64,000 bases of DNA from Enterobacter cloacae complex sp. ECNIH7 (GTDB taxonomy: Bacteria; Pseudomonadota; Gammaproteobacteria; Enterobacterales; Enterobacteriaceae): positions 2,108,001 to 2,172,000 of the forward strand of contig NZ_CP017990.1 in NCBI RefSeq assembly GCF_002208095.1. Direction: 5' to 3'. Below the pieces are notes generated by a model. It saw nothing but the letters and a program-made list of their open reading frames with translations. It did no database searches and was not told the DNA's origin. Within the stretch, counting starts at the first letter, position 1, and every line of letters starts with the position of its first letter. The position numbers were made by a program, and so were the translations under genes. This document shows positions 28,630-37,018 of this stretch, in pieces.

Positions 28630-29006
28630 GACAGTCTTAGTCTTTAAGTTGGGAAGGATATGGAAATCTCGCTCCGGGGGCGCACCGCCGCGGATTCAAA
28701 CCTGTGTTGCAAAAGAGTATATGACACGCACTAAGGATAGGAGACATCAAATGAGCGTGCAGAAGAAAGTGTGCCTGAGTGACAGCCCAACGAAGGAGGG
28801 GAGAAGTTGTACGTTGTTTTTTGTATTCCAAGCGCTGAAACCATTCACCAGGGATTAGGCGCGCATTATACGCTGATTTTAAGATAAAAGGAAAATGGAA
28901 ACGGTGTTTCAGAAATAATCTGTGCAGTTTCACATAATATTGTTATCAAGGCGTTAAGCCATGATGACAACTTATGACGGCAGGCGATTGACCTGCCGCG
29001 TTTTGC
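28630..29006. promoter_or_regulatory. pykF control region with Cra site
   Basis: The 377-bp gap holds no gene. GCTGAAACCATTCA at 28834-28847 (plus strand) matches the Cra consensus RSTGAAWCSNTHHW at every position. A TATAAT -10 for pykF lies at 28865-28870 (minus strand), so the Cra site would be just downstream of the start, as expected for repression. The leader would be about 230 nt. A small hairpin, CGGCAGG-N7-CCTGCCG at 28978-28998, lies next to the stop of the following gene and may end its transcript. Confidence 0.7.
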
Positions 29007-30155
29007 TTATTTTTGCAGCGCCTGGCTGAGATCGGCAATCAGGTCTTTCGGATCTTCAATCCCGACTGACAGACGGATAAGCTGCGGCACAATGCCGTTT
29101 GCCAGGCGTTGCTCCAGCGGAATCGAGGCGTGCGTCATGCTGTAAGGCTGGCTCACCAGACTTTCCACACCGCCGAGGCTTTCCGCGAGGGTGAACAACT
29201 TCAGGTTGCGAATCACCTCGGTGGCGCGTTGCGCATCGCCTTTTACCACGACGGAAATCATCCCACCGGGCAGGGCCATCTGCGTGCGGGCAAGCTGATA
29301 TTGCGGATGCGATTCCAGGCCGGGATAGAACACTTTTTCGACCAGAGGGTGCTGATCCAGCCATTGCGCAATCGCCAGCGCGTTGGTGCTGTGCTTTTCT
29401 ACCCTCAACGCCAGCGTGCGAATACCGCGCAGCGTCAGGAAGCTGCTGAACGGATCCAGTACGCCGCCTACCGCGTTTTGCAGATAGCCCAGCTTATCCG
29501 CCAGTTCCCTGTTGTCCCCGACAATCGCCAGCCCGGCCACCACGTCAGAGTGGCCGTTCAGGTATTTGGTGGCGGAGTGCACCACGATATCGAAACCCGA
29601 CTCCAGCGGACGGTGGATCACCGGCGACGCGAAGGTGTTATCCGCCACGCTGATGACGTTATGACGGCGGGCGATCGCCGCAATGGCCGCCAGATCCGCC
29701 AGCTTCAGCAGCGGATTGGTTGGCGTTTCGACCCACACCATGCGGGTATGCGGGCGGATGACGTCCTCAAGAGCGGCTAAGTCGTCCGGTTTAACCCAGC
29801 TGACCTGCAGGCCGGTGCTGCGCTTGCGCACGTTTTCAATCAGGCGGTACGTCCCGCCGTAAACGTCATCAATGGCGACAATATGGCTGTCTTTATCCAG
29901 CAGTTCGAGCACCGTGGAGATGGCCGCCAGACCGGAGGCGAAGGCGTAGCCGCGCGTGCCGCCTTCCAGTTCGGCGATGGCGGTTTCCAGCGCATGGCGT
30001 GTAGGGTTGCCGCTGCGGGAATATTCATAGCCGGTATGCTCGCCGGGTGACGGTTGCGCAAACGTCGAGGTGGCGTAAATCGGCGGCATGACGGCGCCGT
30101 GCTGGTCGTTGAACTCGCCGCTGTGTACGCTCAGGGTAGCCAGGTTTTTCATCAT
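29007..30155 (-). CDS. Cystathionine gamma-lyase/gamma-synthase-type PLP enzyme
   Basis: A 382-residue Cys/Met-metabolism PLP enzyme. The PLP lysine is in VHSATKYLNGHSDVVAG. ATSTFAQPSPGEHTGYEYSR and GNPTRHALETAIAELEGG are family landmarks, as is VESLVSQPYSMTHASI near the C end. Sequence alone does not separate gamma-synthase from gamma-lyase. It follows a cystathionine beta-synthase gene by 8 bp, so gamma-lyase (cystathionine to cysteine) is the better reading, as proposed for the Klebsiella mtcBC and Bacillus mccAB pairs. Two adjacent ATGs are possible (30155 or 30152); the second is better spaced from AAGGA. Confidence 0.85.
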   Translation of the reverse strand: MMKNLATLSVHSGEFNDQHGAVMPPIYATSTFAQPSPGEHTGYEYSRSGNPTRHALETAIAELEGGTRGYAFASGLAAISTVLELLDKDSHIVAIDDVYGGTYRLIENVRKRSTGLQVSWVKPDDLAALEDVIRPHTRMVWVETPTNPLLKLADLAAIAAIARRHNVISVADNTFASPVIHRPLESGFDIVVHSATKYLNGHSDVVAGLAIVGDNRELADKLGYLQNAVGGVLDPFSSFLTLRGIRTLALRVEKHSTNALAIAQWLDQHPLVEKVFYPGLESHPQYQLARTQMALPGGMISVVVKGDAQRATEVIRNLKLFTLAESLGGVESLVSQPYSMTHASIPLEQRLANGIVPQLIRLSVGIEDPKDLIADLSQALQK

Positions 30156-30163
30156 CGATTCCT

Positions 30164-31534
30164 TTATTGCTGAAGACGGTTGCGCCAGGCGGTCAGAACG
30201 TCGCTGCGCGTAATCAGACCGAGAAAACGGTCGTTGTCATTAATCACGGCCACCAGACCGCGGTCGAAGATGGCGTTCAGGGCGCTTTCCGGGGCGTGTT
30301 TATCAAGGAACTCCACCTGACGCGTCATGGCTGCCGTCACCGGAAGCGCGAAGCGGTCGCCGTCGCCGCCGATATGCCGCAGGAGGTCCCACTCGTCAAT
30401 AATGCCCACCACCTTGCCGTTCTCAAGCACCGGCAGCTGGGAGATGTCATACAGACGCATGCGTGCCAGAACGGTGGAAAGCGTGTCATCCGGGGCGGCG
30501 GTAACGGTGGCGCCTTCATCGTGGCGCAGGGCGATATAGTCGGAGAGATCGCCGGCCTGAGGACGCGTGATGAGCCCCTGCTGTCGCATCCAGTCGTCGT
30601 TGAACATCTTCGAGAGATACTTATTGCCGCTGTCGCAGGCGAAGGTCACCACGCGTTTCGGTGTGGTCTGCGCCTGGCAATATTTCAGCGCGGCCGCCAG
30701 CAGCGTGCCGCTGGAAGAGCCCGCCAGAATGCCTTCCGTTTTCAGCAGGTCGCGCGCGGTGGTGAAGGCCTCTCGGTCGGTGATGCGCCAGGCGCGATTC
30801 ACCCCTTCGATGTGGGCCAGCGGCGGAATAAAGTCTTCGCCAATACCTTCAACCAGCCAGGAGCCCGCGTCGTGATAGCGTCCGGTTTCCACCTGGTCGG
30901 CCAGAACCGATCCGGCCGGGTCTGCCAGGACGAACTCCGTGTGCGGAGAGTGCTCGGCGAACCACGCCTGCAGGCCGCCCAGGGTACCGCCTGAGCCGAC
31001 GCCCACCACGATGGCGTCGATCTGGCCGTCAAGCTGCTCGTACAGTTCCGGTGCCGTGGTGGTGCGGTGCGCCAGCGGGTTGGCCTCGTTATTGAACTGG
31101 TCGATGTAAAACGCGCCGGGCAGCTCGTTGGCCAGGCGCTGGGCGTAATCCTGGTAATAGGCGGGATGGCCCTTGTTGACGTCGGAGCGGGTCAGCACCA
31201 CCTGGGCACCCAGCGCGCGCAGGTGGAAAATCTTCTCGCGGCTCATTTTGTCCGGCACCACCAGGATCAGCGAGTAGCCTTTCTGGGCGGCAATCAGGGC
31301 CAGGCCGAGACCGGTATTCCCCGCCGTCGCCTCAATAATCGTGCCGCCCGGCTGCAGCTGGCCGGTACGCTCCGCTTCGTTAATCATCGACAGCGCAACG
31401 CGATCCTTAATAGAGCCGCCCGGATTCTGGTTTTCCAGCTTCAGGAACAGCGAGCAGGGGCCGGTATCAAGCTTGTGCAGCTGGATAAGCGGGGTACGGC
31501 CAATCAGTTCAGTGACGGAGTGGTAAATCGTCAT
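30164..31534 (-). CDS. Cystathionine beta-synthase with CBS domains
   Basis: A 456-residue fold-type II PLP enzyme that joins homocysteine and serine to cystathionine. The PLP lysine lies in NPGGSIKDRVAL. The glycine-rich cofactor loop is VGSGGTLGG. A C-terminal pair of CBS domains (about 330-456: YDISQLPVLENGKVVGIIDE and FDRGLVAVINDNDRFLGLI) sets it apart from plain CysK. There is no heme domain. Start at MTIYHSVTELIG, with AAGGAAAAC upstream. First gene of the reverse transsulfuration pair, so homocysteine from methionine can become cysteine. Confidence 0.9.
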   Translation of the reverse strand: MTIYHSVTELIGRTPLIQLHKLDTGPCSLFLKLENQNPGGSIKDRVALSMINEAERTGQLQPGGTIIEATAGNTGLGLALIAAQKGYSLILVVPDKMSREKIFHLRALGAQVVLTRSDVNKGHPAYYQDYAQRLANELPGAFYIDQFNNEANPLAHRTTTAPELYEQLDGQIDAIVVGVGSGGTLGGLQAWFAEHSPHTEFVLADPAGSVLADQVETGRYHDAGSWLVEGIGEDFIPPLAHIEGVNRAWRITDREAFTTARDLLKTEGILAGSSSGTLLAAALKYCQAQTTPKRVVTFACDSGNKYLSKMFNDDWMRQQGLITRPQAGDLSDYIALRHDEGATVTAAPDDTLSTVLARMRLYDISQLPVLENGKVVGIIDEWDLLRHIGGDGDRFALPVTAAMTRQVEFLDKHAPESALNAIFDRGLVAVINDNDRFLGLITRSDVLTAWRNRLQQ

Positions 31535-31934
31535 GATGTTTTCCTTTCTGGATGTCATGACGGGATGATAGAGCGGCGAAATTTTCGCAATAAAGAACCA
31601 TTCACTGCCTTTTAGAACAGAACGGAATATAAATGCCATTTTTGGATGTCAGGACAGCAAGACGTAAAGTTGTCTGGATGTGGGGATGGCTATATCGGGA
31701 TGAAATGCTGCAAAAATGACCGTTTTTAGCGGGGGTCTGCCAGCAGATATGCATCCGGCAGATAATCATTGCTGAAATTGGTCTAAATGCTTCCCACCCT
31801 GTAAATCCGCTGTTTATTTCCGAAAGTTATAACACATTCTTTTTTGTTCATTTGAAAGCTGATAACGCCTGTTTACTATCGTTTGGACATCCATACTGCT
31901 AAACAGCCATGCGCGAAACGGATAAAGAATAAGA
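31535..31934. promoter_or_regulatory. Divergent transsulfuration/Met-ABC control region with met-box-like repeats
   Basis: A 400-bp gap without a gene. At 31644-31683 five octamers in register (GGATGTCA, GGACAGCA, AGACGTAA, AGTTGTCT, GGATGTGG) resemble MetJ boxes (AGACGTCT); the best two match 6 of 8. Weaker copies follow: GGATGTCA near 31549 before the synthase gene, and GGACATCC near 31884 before the ABC gene. MetJ control is inference; a cysteine-responsive regulator is equally possible. Confidence 0.45.
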
Positions 31935-32957
31935 ATGATCGTACTCAGGAATATTTCGAAGGTTTTTGACAACGGAAAGGTCGCGCTGACTGCCGTTGAT
32001 AACGTCAACTTGACGATAGAGCAAGGACAGATTTACGGAATTATTGGCTACAGCGGGGCCGGGAAAAGCACGCTGATTCGTCTGCTGAACGGTCTGGAAA
32101 AACCCAGCGCCGGAAGCGTCACCATTAACGGGCAGGATATCTCTGCGGCAAAGGGTGAAGCGCTGCGCCAGGCGCGCCTGAAAATCAGCATGGTGTTCCA
32201 GCACTTCAACCTGCTGTGGTCGCGCACGGTGAGCGAGAACATCGCTTTCTCGATGCAAATCGCCGGTGTGCCAAAAGCCAGCATCAAGGCGCGCGTCGCC
32301 GAGCTGGTGGAGCTGGTCGGCCTGAAGGGGCGCGAGAATGCGTACCCGTCCCAGCTGAGCGGCGGGCAAAAGCAGCGCGTGGGTATTGCGCGCGCTTTGG
32401 CGAACAGCCCTGACGTGCTGCTCTGCGATGAAGCCACGTCCGCGCTCGACCCGCAGACCACCGATCAGATCCTCGATCTGCTGCTGGATATTAACCGCCG
32501 CTTCAGGCTGACCATCGTGCTGATCACCCACGAGATGCACGTAGTGCGCAAAATCTGCGACCGCGTGGCGGTGATGGAGAACGGTAAAGTGGTTGAAGAA
32601 GGCGACGTGCTGAGCGTCTTTACCCATCCGCAGCAGCCGATTACGCAGCAGTTTGTCCGCCAGGTGAGCCAGTACGCCGAAGAGGAAACTTTCAATACCG
32701 AACTGGCAAAGGATCTGGAAGGCACGGTCATCAGGCTGACCTTTACCGGGCACAGCACCCATAAGCCGATTGTGGGTGAACTGACCCTGCGCTACGGCCT
32801 GCCGTTTAACATCCTGCACGGGAAAATGACGCAAACCGCCCACGGTGTGTTTGGTCAGCTCTGGGTACATGTCGTGGCATCCGATGAACAACTGAACAAT
32901 ATCCTCGCCGACCTGCAGCACAGCGATATTGAAGGCGAGGTGATTAAACATGGCTGA
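31935..32957 (+). CDS. MetN-type methionine ABC transporter ATPase (paralogue)
   Basis: A 340-residue ATPase with Walker A GYSGAGKST, signature LSGGQKQRVG and Walker B VLLCDEATSALD. A C-terminal NIL domain (about 265-340) is the methionine-sensing part of MetN. It aligns along its length with E. coli MetN but is clearly divergent, so it is probably a second copy, with the canonical metNIQ elsewhere. It overlaps the permease gene by 8 bp. Confidence 0.88.
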   Translation: MIVLRNISKVFDNGKVALTAVDNVNLTIEQGQIYGIIGYSGAGKSTLIRLLNGLEKPSAGSVTINGQDISAAKGEALRQARLKISMVFQHFNLLWSRTVSENIAFSMQIAGVPKASIKARVAELVELVGLKGRENAYPSQLSGGQKQRVGIARALANSPDVLLCDEATSALDPQTTDQILDLLLDINRRFRLTIVLITHEMHVVRKICDRVAVMENGKVVEEGDVLSVFTHPQQPITQQFVRQVSQYAEEETFNTELAKDLEGTVIRLTFTGHSTHKPIVGELTLRYGLPFNILHGKMTQTAHGVFGQLWVHVVASDEQLNNILADLQHSDIEGEVIKHG

Positions 32958-33618
32958 GAATCTCTTTCCGCATCTCAAGTGGGATCAGCTCTGGGCGGCG
33001 ACGCTGGAGACGCTGTACATGACCGCGCTGTCCGGCGTGGCGACCTTTGTGCTGGGCATCGTGCTGGGGCTGGCGCTGTTTTTAACCGCACGCGGCGGGC
33101 TGTTCCACAACCGCACGGTTTACAGCGTGATTTCGATTGTGGTGAACGTGTTCCGCTCTATTCCGTTCATCATTTTGATTGTCCTGCTGATCCCGTTCAC
33201 CAAGACCGTCGTCGGCACCATTCTTGGCGCCAACGCGGCGCTGCCGGCGCTGATTGTGGGCGCGGCACCGTTCTACGCACGCCTGGTGGAGATCGCCCTG
33301 CGTGAAGTGGATAAAGGCGTCATCGAAGCAACGCGCTCGATGGGCGCACGACTGAGCACGTTAGTGTTTCGGGTTTTACTGCCGGAATCATCACCCGCAC
33401 TGGTATCGGGTATTACGGTGACGCTCATTGCGCTGGTGAGCTACAGCGCAATGGCGGGGGTGATTGGCGCCGGCGGTTTGGGAAATCTGGCTTATCTGGA
33501 AGGATTCCAGCGCAACCATGGTGACGTCACGCTGGTGGCAACGGTGACCATTCTGATCATCGTTTTCATTATCCAGTTCTGCGGCGATGTCATTACTTCA
33601 CTGTTAGATAAACGCTAA
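32950..33618 (+). CDS. MetI-type ABC permease (paralogue)
   Basis: A 222-residue inner-membrane permease with about five helices and the family loop EVDKGVIEATRSMGARLSTL that docks the ATPase. MAGVIGAGGLGNLA near the C end is typical of MetI. Together with the flanking ATPase and binding protein it forms a D-/L-methionine-type importer. Confidence 0.9.
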   Translation: MAENLFPHLKWDQLWAATLETLYMTALSGVATFVLGIVLGLALFLTARGGLFHNRTVYSVISIVVNVFRSIPFIILIVLLIPFTKTVVGTILGANAALPALIVGAAPFYARLVEIALREVDKGVIEATRSMGARLSTLVFRVLLPESSPALVSGITVTLIALVSYSAMAGVIGAGGLGNLAYLEGFQRNHGDVTLVATVTILIIVFIIQFCGDVITSLLDKR

Positions 33619-33641
33619 TAAATACACACAGGAACCACATC

Positions 33642-34454
33642 ATGAAAAAAACACTGACACTGATCGCCGCCGCAACCCTGAGCGCCCTGAGCTTCGCTTC
33701 CTGGGCCGACACCCTGACCGTGGGCGCATCCAACACGCCGCACGCCGAAATTCTGGAGCAGGCAAAGCCAATTCTGGCGAAGCAGGGTATCGACCTGGAG
33801 ATCAAACCGTTCCAGGACTACATTCTGCCGAACACCGCGCTGGCGGGTCATGACATCGACGCGAACTATTTCCAGCACATTCCTTACCTGAACAGCGTGC
33901 TGAAGGATCATGCGGGCGATAAAGACTACGATTTCGTCAGTGCGGGCGCGATCCACATTGAGCCAATCGGCATCTACTCAAAAAAATACAAGTCTCTGAA
34001 AGACCTGCCTGAAGGCGGCAAGATCATCATGCGTGACGCGGTTTCTGAAGAGGGGCGTATTCTCTCCATTTTCGAGAAAGAGGGCGTGATCAAGCTGAAG
34101 CCGGGCATCGATAAAGTGACCGCGCGCATCAGCGACATCGTTGAGAACCCTAAAAAGCTGAAGTTCACGCCGAACGTGGAAGCCTCTCTGCTGCCGCAGA
34201 TGTACAACAACAACGAAGGCGATGCGGTGGTGATTAACGCCAACTACGCGATTGACGCGGGTCTGGATCCGGTTCACGACCCGATTGCGGTAGAGAGCGG
34301 TGAAAACAACCCGTACGCCAACATCATTACCGTGCATCGCGGTGACGAGAAGAAGAAAGATATCGTTGCGCTGGTGAACGTGCTGCACTCGAAAGAGATT
34401 CAGGACTGGATCCGCACCAGGTACAAAGGCGCGGTCATCCCAGTAAACAACTAA
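33642..34454 (+). CDS. MetQ/NlpA-family substrate-binding protein
   Basis: A 270-residue periplasmic protein. The signal peptide MKKTLTLIAAATLSALSFAS ends at about WA-DTL. There is no lipobox Cys, whereas E. coli MetQ is a lipoprotein, so this one is probably soluble. LTVGASNTPHAEILEQAKP, FQDYILPNTALAGHDIDANY and YSKKYKSLKDLPEGG are MetQ family landmarks. A methionine-related ligand is inferred from the family and from the transsulfuration genes next to it. Confidence 0.9.
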   Translation: MKKTLTLIAAATLSALSFASWADTLTVGASNTPHAEILEQAKPILAKQGIDLEIKPFQDYILPNTALAGHDIDANYFQHIPYLNSVLKDHAGDKDYDFVSAGAIHIEPIGIYSKKYKSLKDLPEGGKIIMRDAVSEEGRILSIFEKEGVIKLKPGIDKVTARISDIVENPKKLKFTPNVEASLLPQMYNNNEGDAVVINANYAIDAGLDPVHDPIAVESGENNPYANIITVHRGDEKKKDIVALVNVLHSKEIQDWIRTRYKGAVIPVNN

Positions 34455-34472
34455 TTTACTGATTTTACAGAT

Positions 34473-34507
34473 GAAGCCCGGCGAGTCTCTCGCCGGGCTT
34501 CTTTTTT
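34473..34507 (+). terminator. Met-ABC operon terminator
   Basis: A GC-rich stem, GAAGCCCGGCGAG / CTCGCCGGGCTTC, is followed by six T. Confidence 0.95.
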
Positions 34508-34564
34508 GTATCCGGCAGGAGAATCATTTAAGCTCAACGTTTAAAAGGCAATGGAGTGATGACG

Positions 34565-34774
34565 ATGGGTAACGTGACCAAAGATGATGCGCTCTACCAG
34601 GAGATGTGCCGGGTGGTCGGAAAGGTGGTGCTTGAGATGCGTGATTTAGGGCAGGAGCCAAAGCATATTGTCATTGCCGGAGTCCTGCGTACCGCGCTGG
34701 CGAACCAGCGCGTGAAACGCAGTGAACTGACAACCGAAGCGATGGAAACGGTGGTTAAAGCGCTGGCCGGGTAA
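34565..34774 (+). CDS. fumD: FumD (YdhZ), small fumarase
   Basis: A 69-residue protein nearly identical to E. coli FumD in the core MCRVVGKVVLEMRDLGQEPK, then HIVIAGVLRTALANQR. E. coli FumD has been reported to have fumarase activity. I used the third in-frame start (MGNVTK), which has GGAG nine bases upstream and gives the E. coli length. In E. coli it is close to pykF; here 6 kb of sulfur genes lie between. The last 20 bp overlap the 3' end of the convergent permease gene. Confidence 0.92.
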   Translation: MGNVTKDDALYQEMCRVVGKVVLEMRDLGQEPKHIVIAGVLRTALANQRVKRSELTTEAMETVVKALAG

Positions 34775-35441
34775 TGCGCCAGCGTTTCGCAAGCTGTTCG
34801 AGCGAGCAGCAGAGCAGGTAGTAGACCACGCCCGTAAAGATAAAAATGGCCGCCGGGTAGATTTGCACCCGGTTGTTGACCTGTCCCGCCACCGTGGTCA
34901 GCTCCGGTACGTTCACGATAAACGCCAGCGACGTATCCTTCAGCAGGCTGATAAAAATTCCCACCAGCGACGGCAGAATATTCCTCAGCGCCTGCGGCAG
35001 CAGCACGCGCAGGAGTGTTTGCTGCGTGCTGAATCCCTGTGACAGTGCGGCCTCGTACTGCCCGGACGGTAGCGCGTTAAGCCCGGCCAGTACCGAGTGC
35101 ATTACGGTTGCCGCGGTAAACCAGGCCAGGGCCAGCGTGACGGTCAACGCTCCCGGCAGATCGCCCCCGGTCATAAGCGGCAGAAGATACCACATCCAGA
35201 AAATTACGAAGATGAGCGGGATACCGCGAATCAGCTCTGCCCATAAAAAGAGGACCTTTCGCACGAGCCCGGTAAAGCGCCAGGCCAGACATGCGAGCAC
35301 TATCCCTCCGGGCAGAGCGATAACGGCGGCCCCGGCAGCCATCATCAACGACAGCAATACGCCTCCCGGTTCACCCGTTGCCGCGCGTCCCCACAGCAGA
35401 TAGTCGAGGTTATCGGTGATGACGTTAAGTCCGGCAATCAT
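34755..35441 (-). CDS. Polar amino acid ABC transporter permease
   Basis: A 228-residue HisMQ/GltJK-type permease with about five helices. The ATPase-docking loop is SGQYEAALSQGFSTQQTLLR, then VLLPQALRNILPSLVG. ATG at 35441 has GGAG eight bases upstream; a GTG three codons earlier is possible. The start overlaps the upstream permease gene and the end overlaps fumD by 20 bp on the opposite strand. Last gene of a four-gene operon. Confidence 0.88.
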   Translation of the reverse strand: MIAGLNVITDNLDYLLWGRAATGEPGGVLLSLMMAAGAAVIALPGGIVLACLAWRFTGLVRKVLFLWAELIRGIPLIFVIFWMWYLLPLMTGGDLPGALTVTLALAWFTAATVMHSVLAGLNALPSGQYEAALSQGFSTQQTLLRVLLPQALRNILPSLVGIFISLLKDTSLAFIVNVPELTTVAGQVNNRVQIYPAAIFIFTGVVYYLLCCSLEQLAKRWRITRPAL

Positions 35442-36201
35442 GTTTTTCACTCCGAGTGGCGGCGGCGCCTGGGCGTTTACGTTTCGCGTCAGGCCCGATG
35501 CGAACCAGCACTATCCCCATGACCAGGCCGGTCAGCAGATAGAGTGCGGTTCCGAGGGTAAACGCCTCCAGCGCGTGCGCGTTATAGCTCTCGATCTGCC
35601 TGACCTGATAGGTCAGCTCGGCGAAGCCAATCCCGCTGGCGAGCGAGGAGAGCTTCATCAGATTAAGATACTGCCCCACAACGGGCTGCCAGGCGTTGGC
35701 CAGCCCCTGCGGCAGAAGGATGTAACGAAACAGACGCCACGCGGAGAATCCCTGCGCGAGCGCCGCCTCCCGCTGTCCGGCAGGCACGGAACGTAAGCCC
35801 GATTCCACCTCTTCGATTAAAAACGCCGAGGTAAAGACGCCCAACCCCCAGGCAGAACATAAAAATTCGGGCGTAAACCACCAGACGTTACCGGGTAGAA
35901 TTGACCAGCTGTGATCCGCGTTCACCGCGTCGCGGAACGCCTGCGGTAGCCCGTTCCAGGCGGCAAAATACCAGAACAGCAGCTGCACCAGCAGCGGCGT
36001 ATTGCGAAACAGCGACACCCAGCTGCTGACGACCGCGTTCCCGGGGCGTCCGCCGGAAAGGCGCAGGAGCATAAAAAACAGTGCGAGCAGGCTGGCCAGC
36101 AGCATCCCGGCAAGCGTGATCCACAGGGTGGTGAGGAATCCGGAGAGTATCCACTGCAGAGGCTGTCCGGTCAGTACCCCCTGCCAGTCGAGCGCGGGCA
36201 T
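35425..36201 (-). CDS. Polar amino acid ABC transporter permease
   Basis: A 258-residue inner-membrane permease pairing with the following gene product. The docking loop is AGQREAALAQGFSAWRLFRY, then ILLPQGLANAWQPVVGQYL. RNTPLLVQLLFWYFA is typical of glutamate/aspartate-type permeases (GltJ). The start ATG shares one base with the stop of the ATPase gene. The C-terminal tail is short and basic. Confidence 0.88.
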   Translation of the reverse strand: MPALDWQGVLTGQPLQWILSGFLTTLWITLAGMLLASLLALFFMLLRLSGGRPGNAVVSSWVSLFRNTPLLVQLLFWYFAAWNGLPQAFRDAVNADHSWSILPGNVWWFTPEFLCSAWGLGVFTSAFLIEEVESGLRSVPAGQREAALAQGFSAWRLFRYILLPQGLANAWQPVVGQYLNLMKLSSLASGIGFAELTYQVRQIESYNAHALEAFTLGTALYLLTGLVMGIVLVRIGPDAKRKRPGAAATRSEKHDCRT

Positions 36202-37016
36202 TACAGATGCTCCTGATGCAGCGGGTTGAGCACCTTTTGCAGGAACCGCTGCGCGCGCGGATGCGACGGCTGGCTGAAAAACTGCGCCGGCGGCGCGGTT
36301 TCCAGAATTTGCCCGCCGTCGATAAAGACAATCCGGTCGGCAATTTCCCGGGCAAACTGCATCTCGTGGGTCACCACGATCATCGTGATCCCGCTGTGGG
36401 CGAGGGCTTTCATCACGTACAGCACTTCACCAATCATCTCCGGATCCAGCGCGGAGGTGGGTTCATCGAACAGAATGATTTGCGGTGAGGAGGCCAGGGC
36501 GCGGGCAATCGCGACGCGCTGCTGCTGTCCACCGGAAAGTTCTGCCGGGAAATGGTGGGCTTTTTCCAGCATCCCGACCTTCTCCAGCAGGGCCAGCGCG
36601 CGCTCCTGGGCAGGCTGCGGCTTCCAGCCGTGAACCTGCTCCAGCGCCAGGGTGATGTTCTGGCTGGCGGTGAGGTGGGCGTAAAGATTGAACTGCTGGA
36701 ACACAAACCCCACGCGGCTGCGCAGCTGGCGCAGCCCGGTACCGGAGAGCTTTGCGGTAGGCTTGTTGTCGACCAGAATCTCTCCGCCGCTCAGGGTTTC
36801 AAGCTGGTTGATGAGACGGATCAGGGTGGATTTACCGGAACCTGAAGGGCCGAGGATGGCGACCACTTCACCGGGCGTGATGGTGAGGTTAATGTCGTTT
36901 AAAACCTGATGGTCACCGTAGCGTTTGTCCACGTGACGAAACTCGACGCTGGCCTGTTCCAGATGTGAAAAATCCGCGGCACCGGCCGCGGAGTGTGAAA
37001 ATAAACCTGAGAGCAT
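36201..37016 (-). CDS. Polar amino acid ABC transporter ATPase
   Basis: A 271-residue GlnQ/GltL-type ATPase. Walker A GPSGSGKST, Q loop FVFQQFNLYAHLT, signature LSGGQQQRVAIARAL and Walker B ILFDEPTSALDPE are intact. About 22 residues precede the usual GlnQ start (VEFRHVDKRYG), so the true start could be later, although the ATG at 37016 is only 2 bp from the binding-protein stop. Confidence 0.9.
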   Translation of the reverse strand: MLSGLFSHSAAGAADFSHLEQASVEFRHVDKRYGDHQVLNDINLTITPGEVVAILGPSGSGKSTLIRLINQLETLSGGEILVDNKPTAKLSGTGLRQLRSRVGFVFQQFNLYAHLTASQNITLALEQVHGWKPQPAQERALALLEKVGMLEKAHHFPAELSGGQQQRVAIARALASSPQIILFDEPTSALDPEMIGEVLYVMKALAHSGITMIVVTHEMQFAREIADRIVFIDGGQILETAPPAQFFSQPSHPRAQRFLQKVLNPLHQEHL

Positions 37017-37018
37017 AA

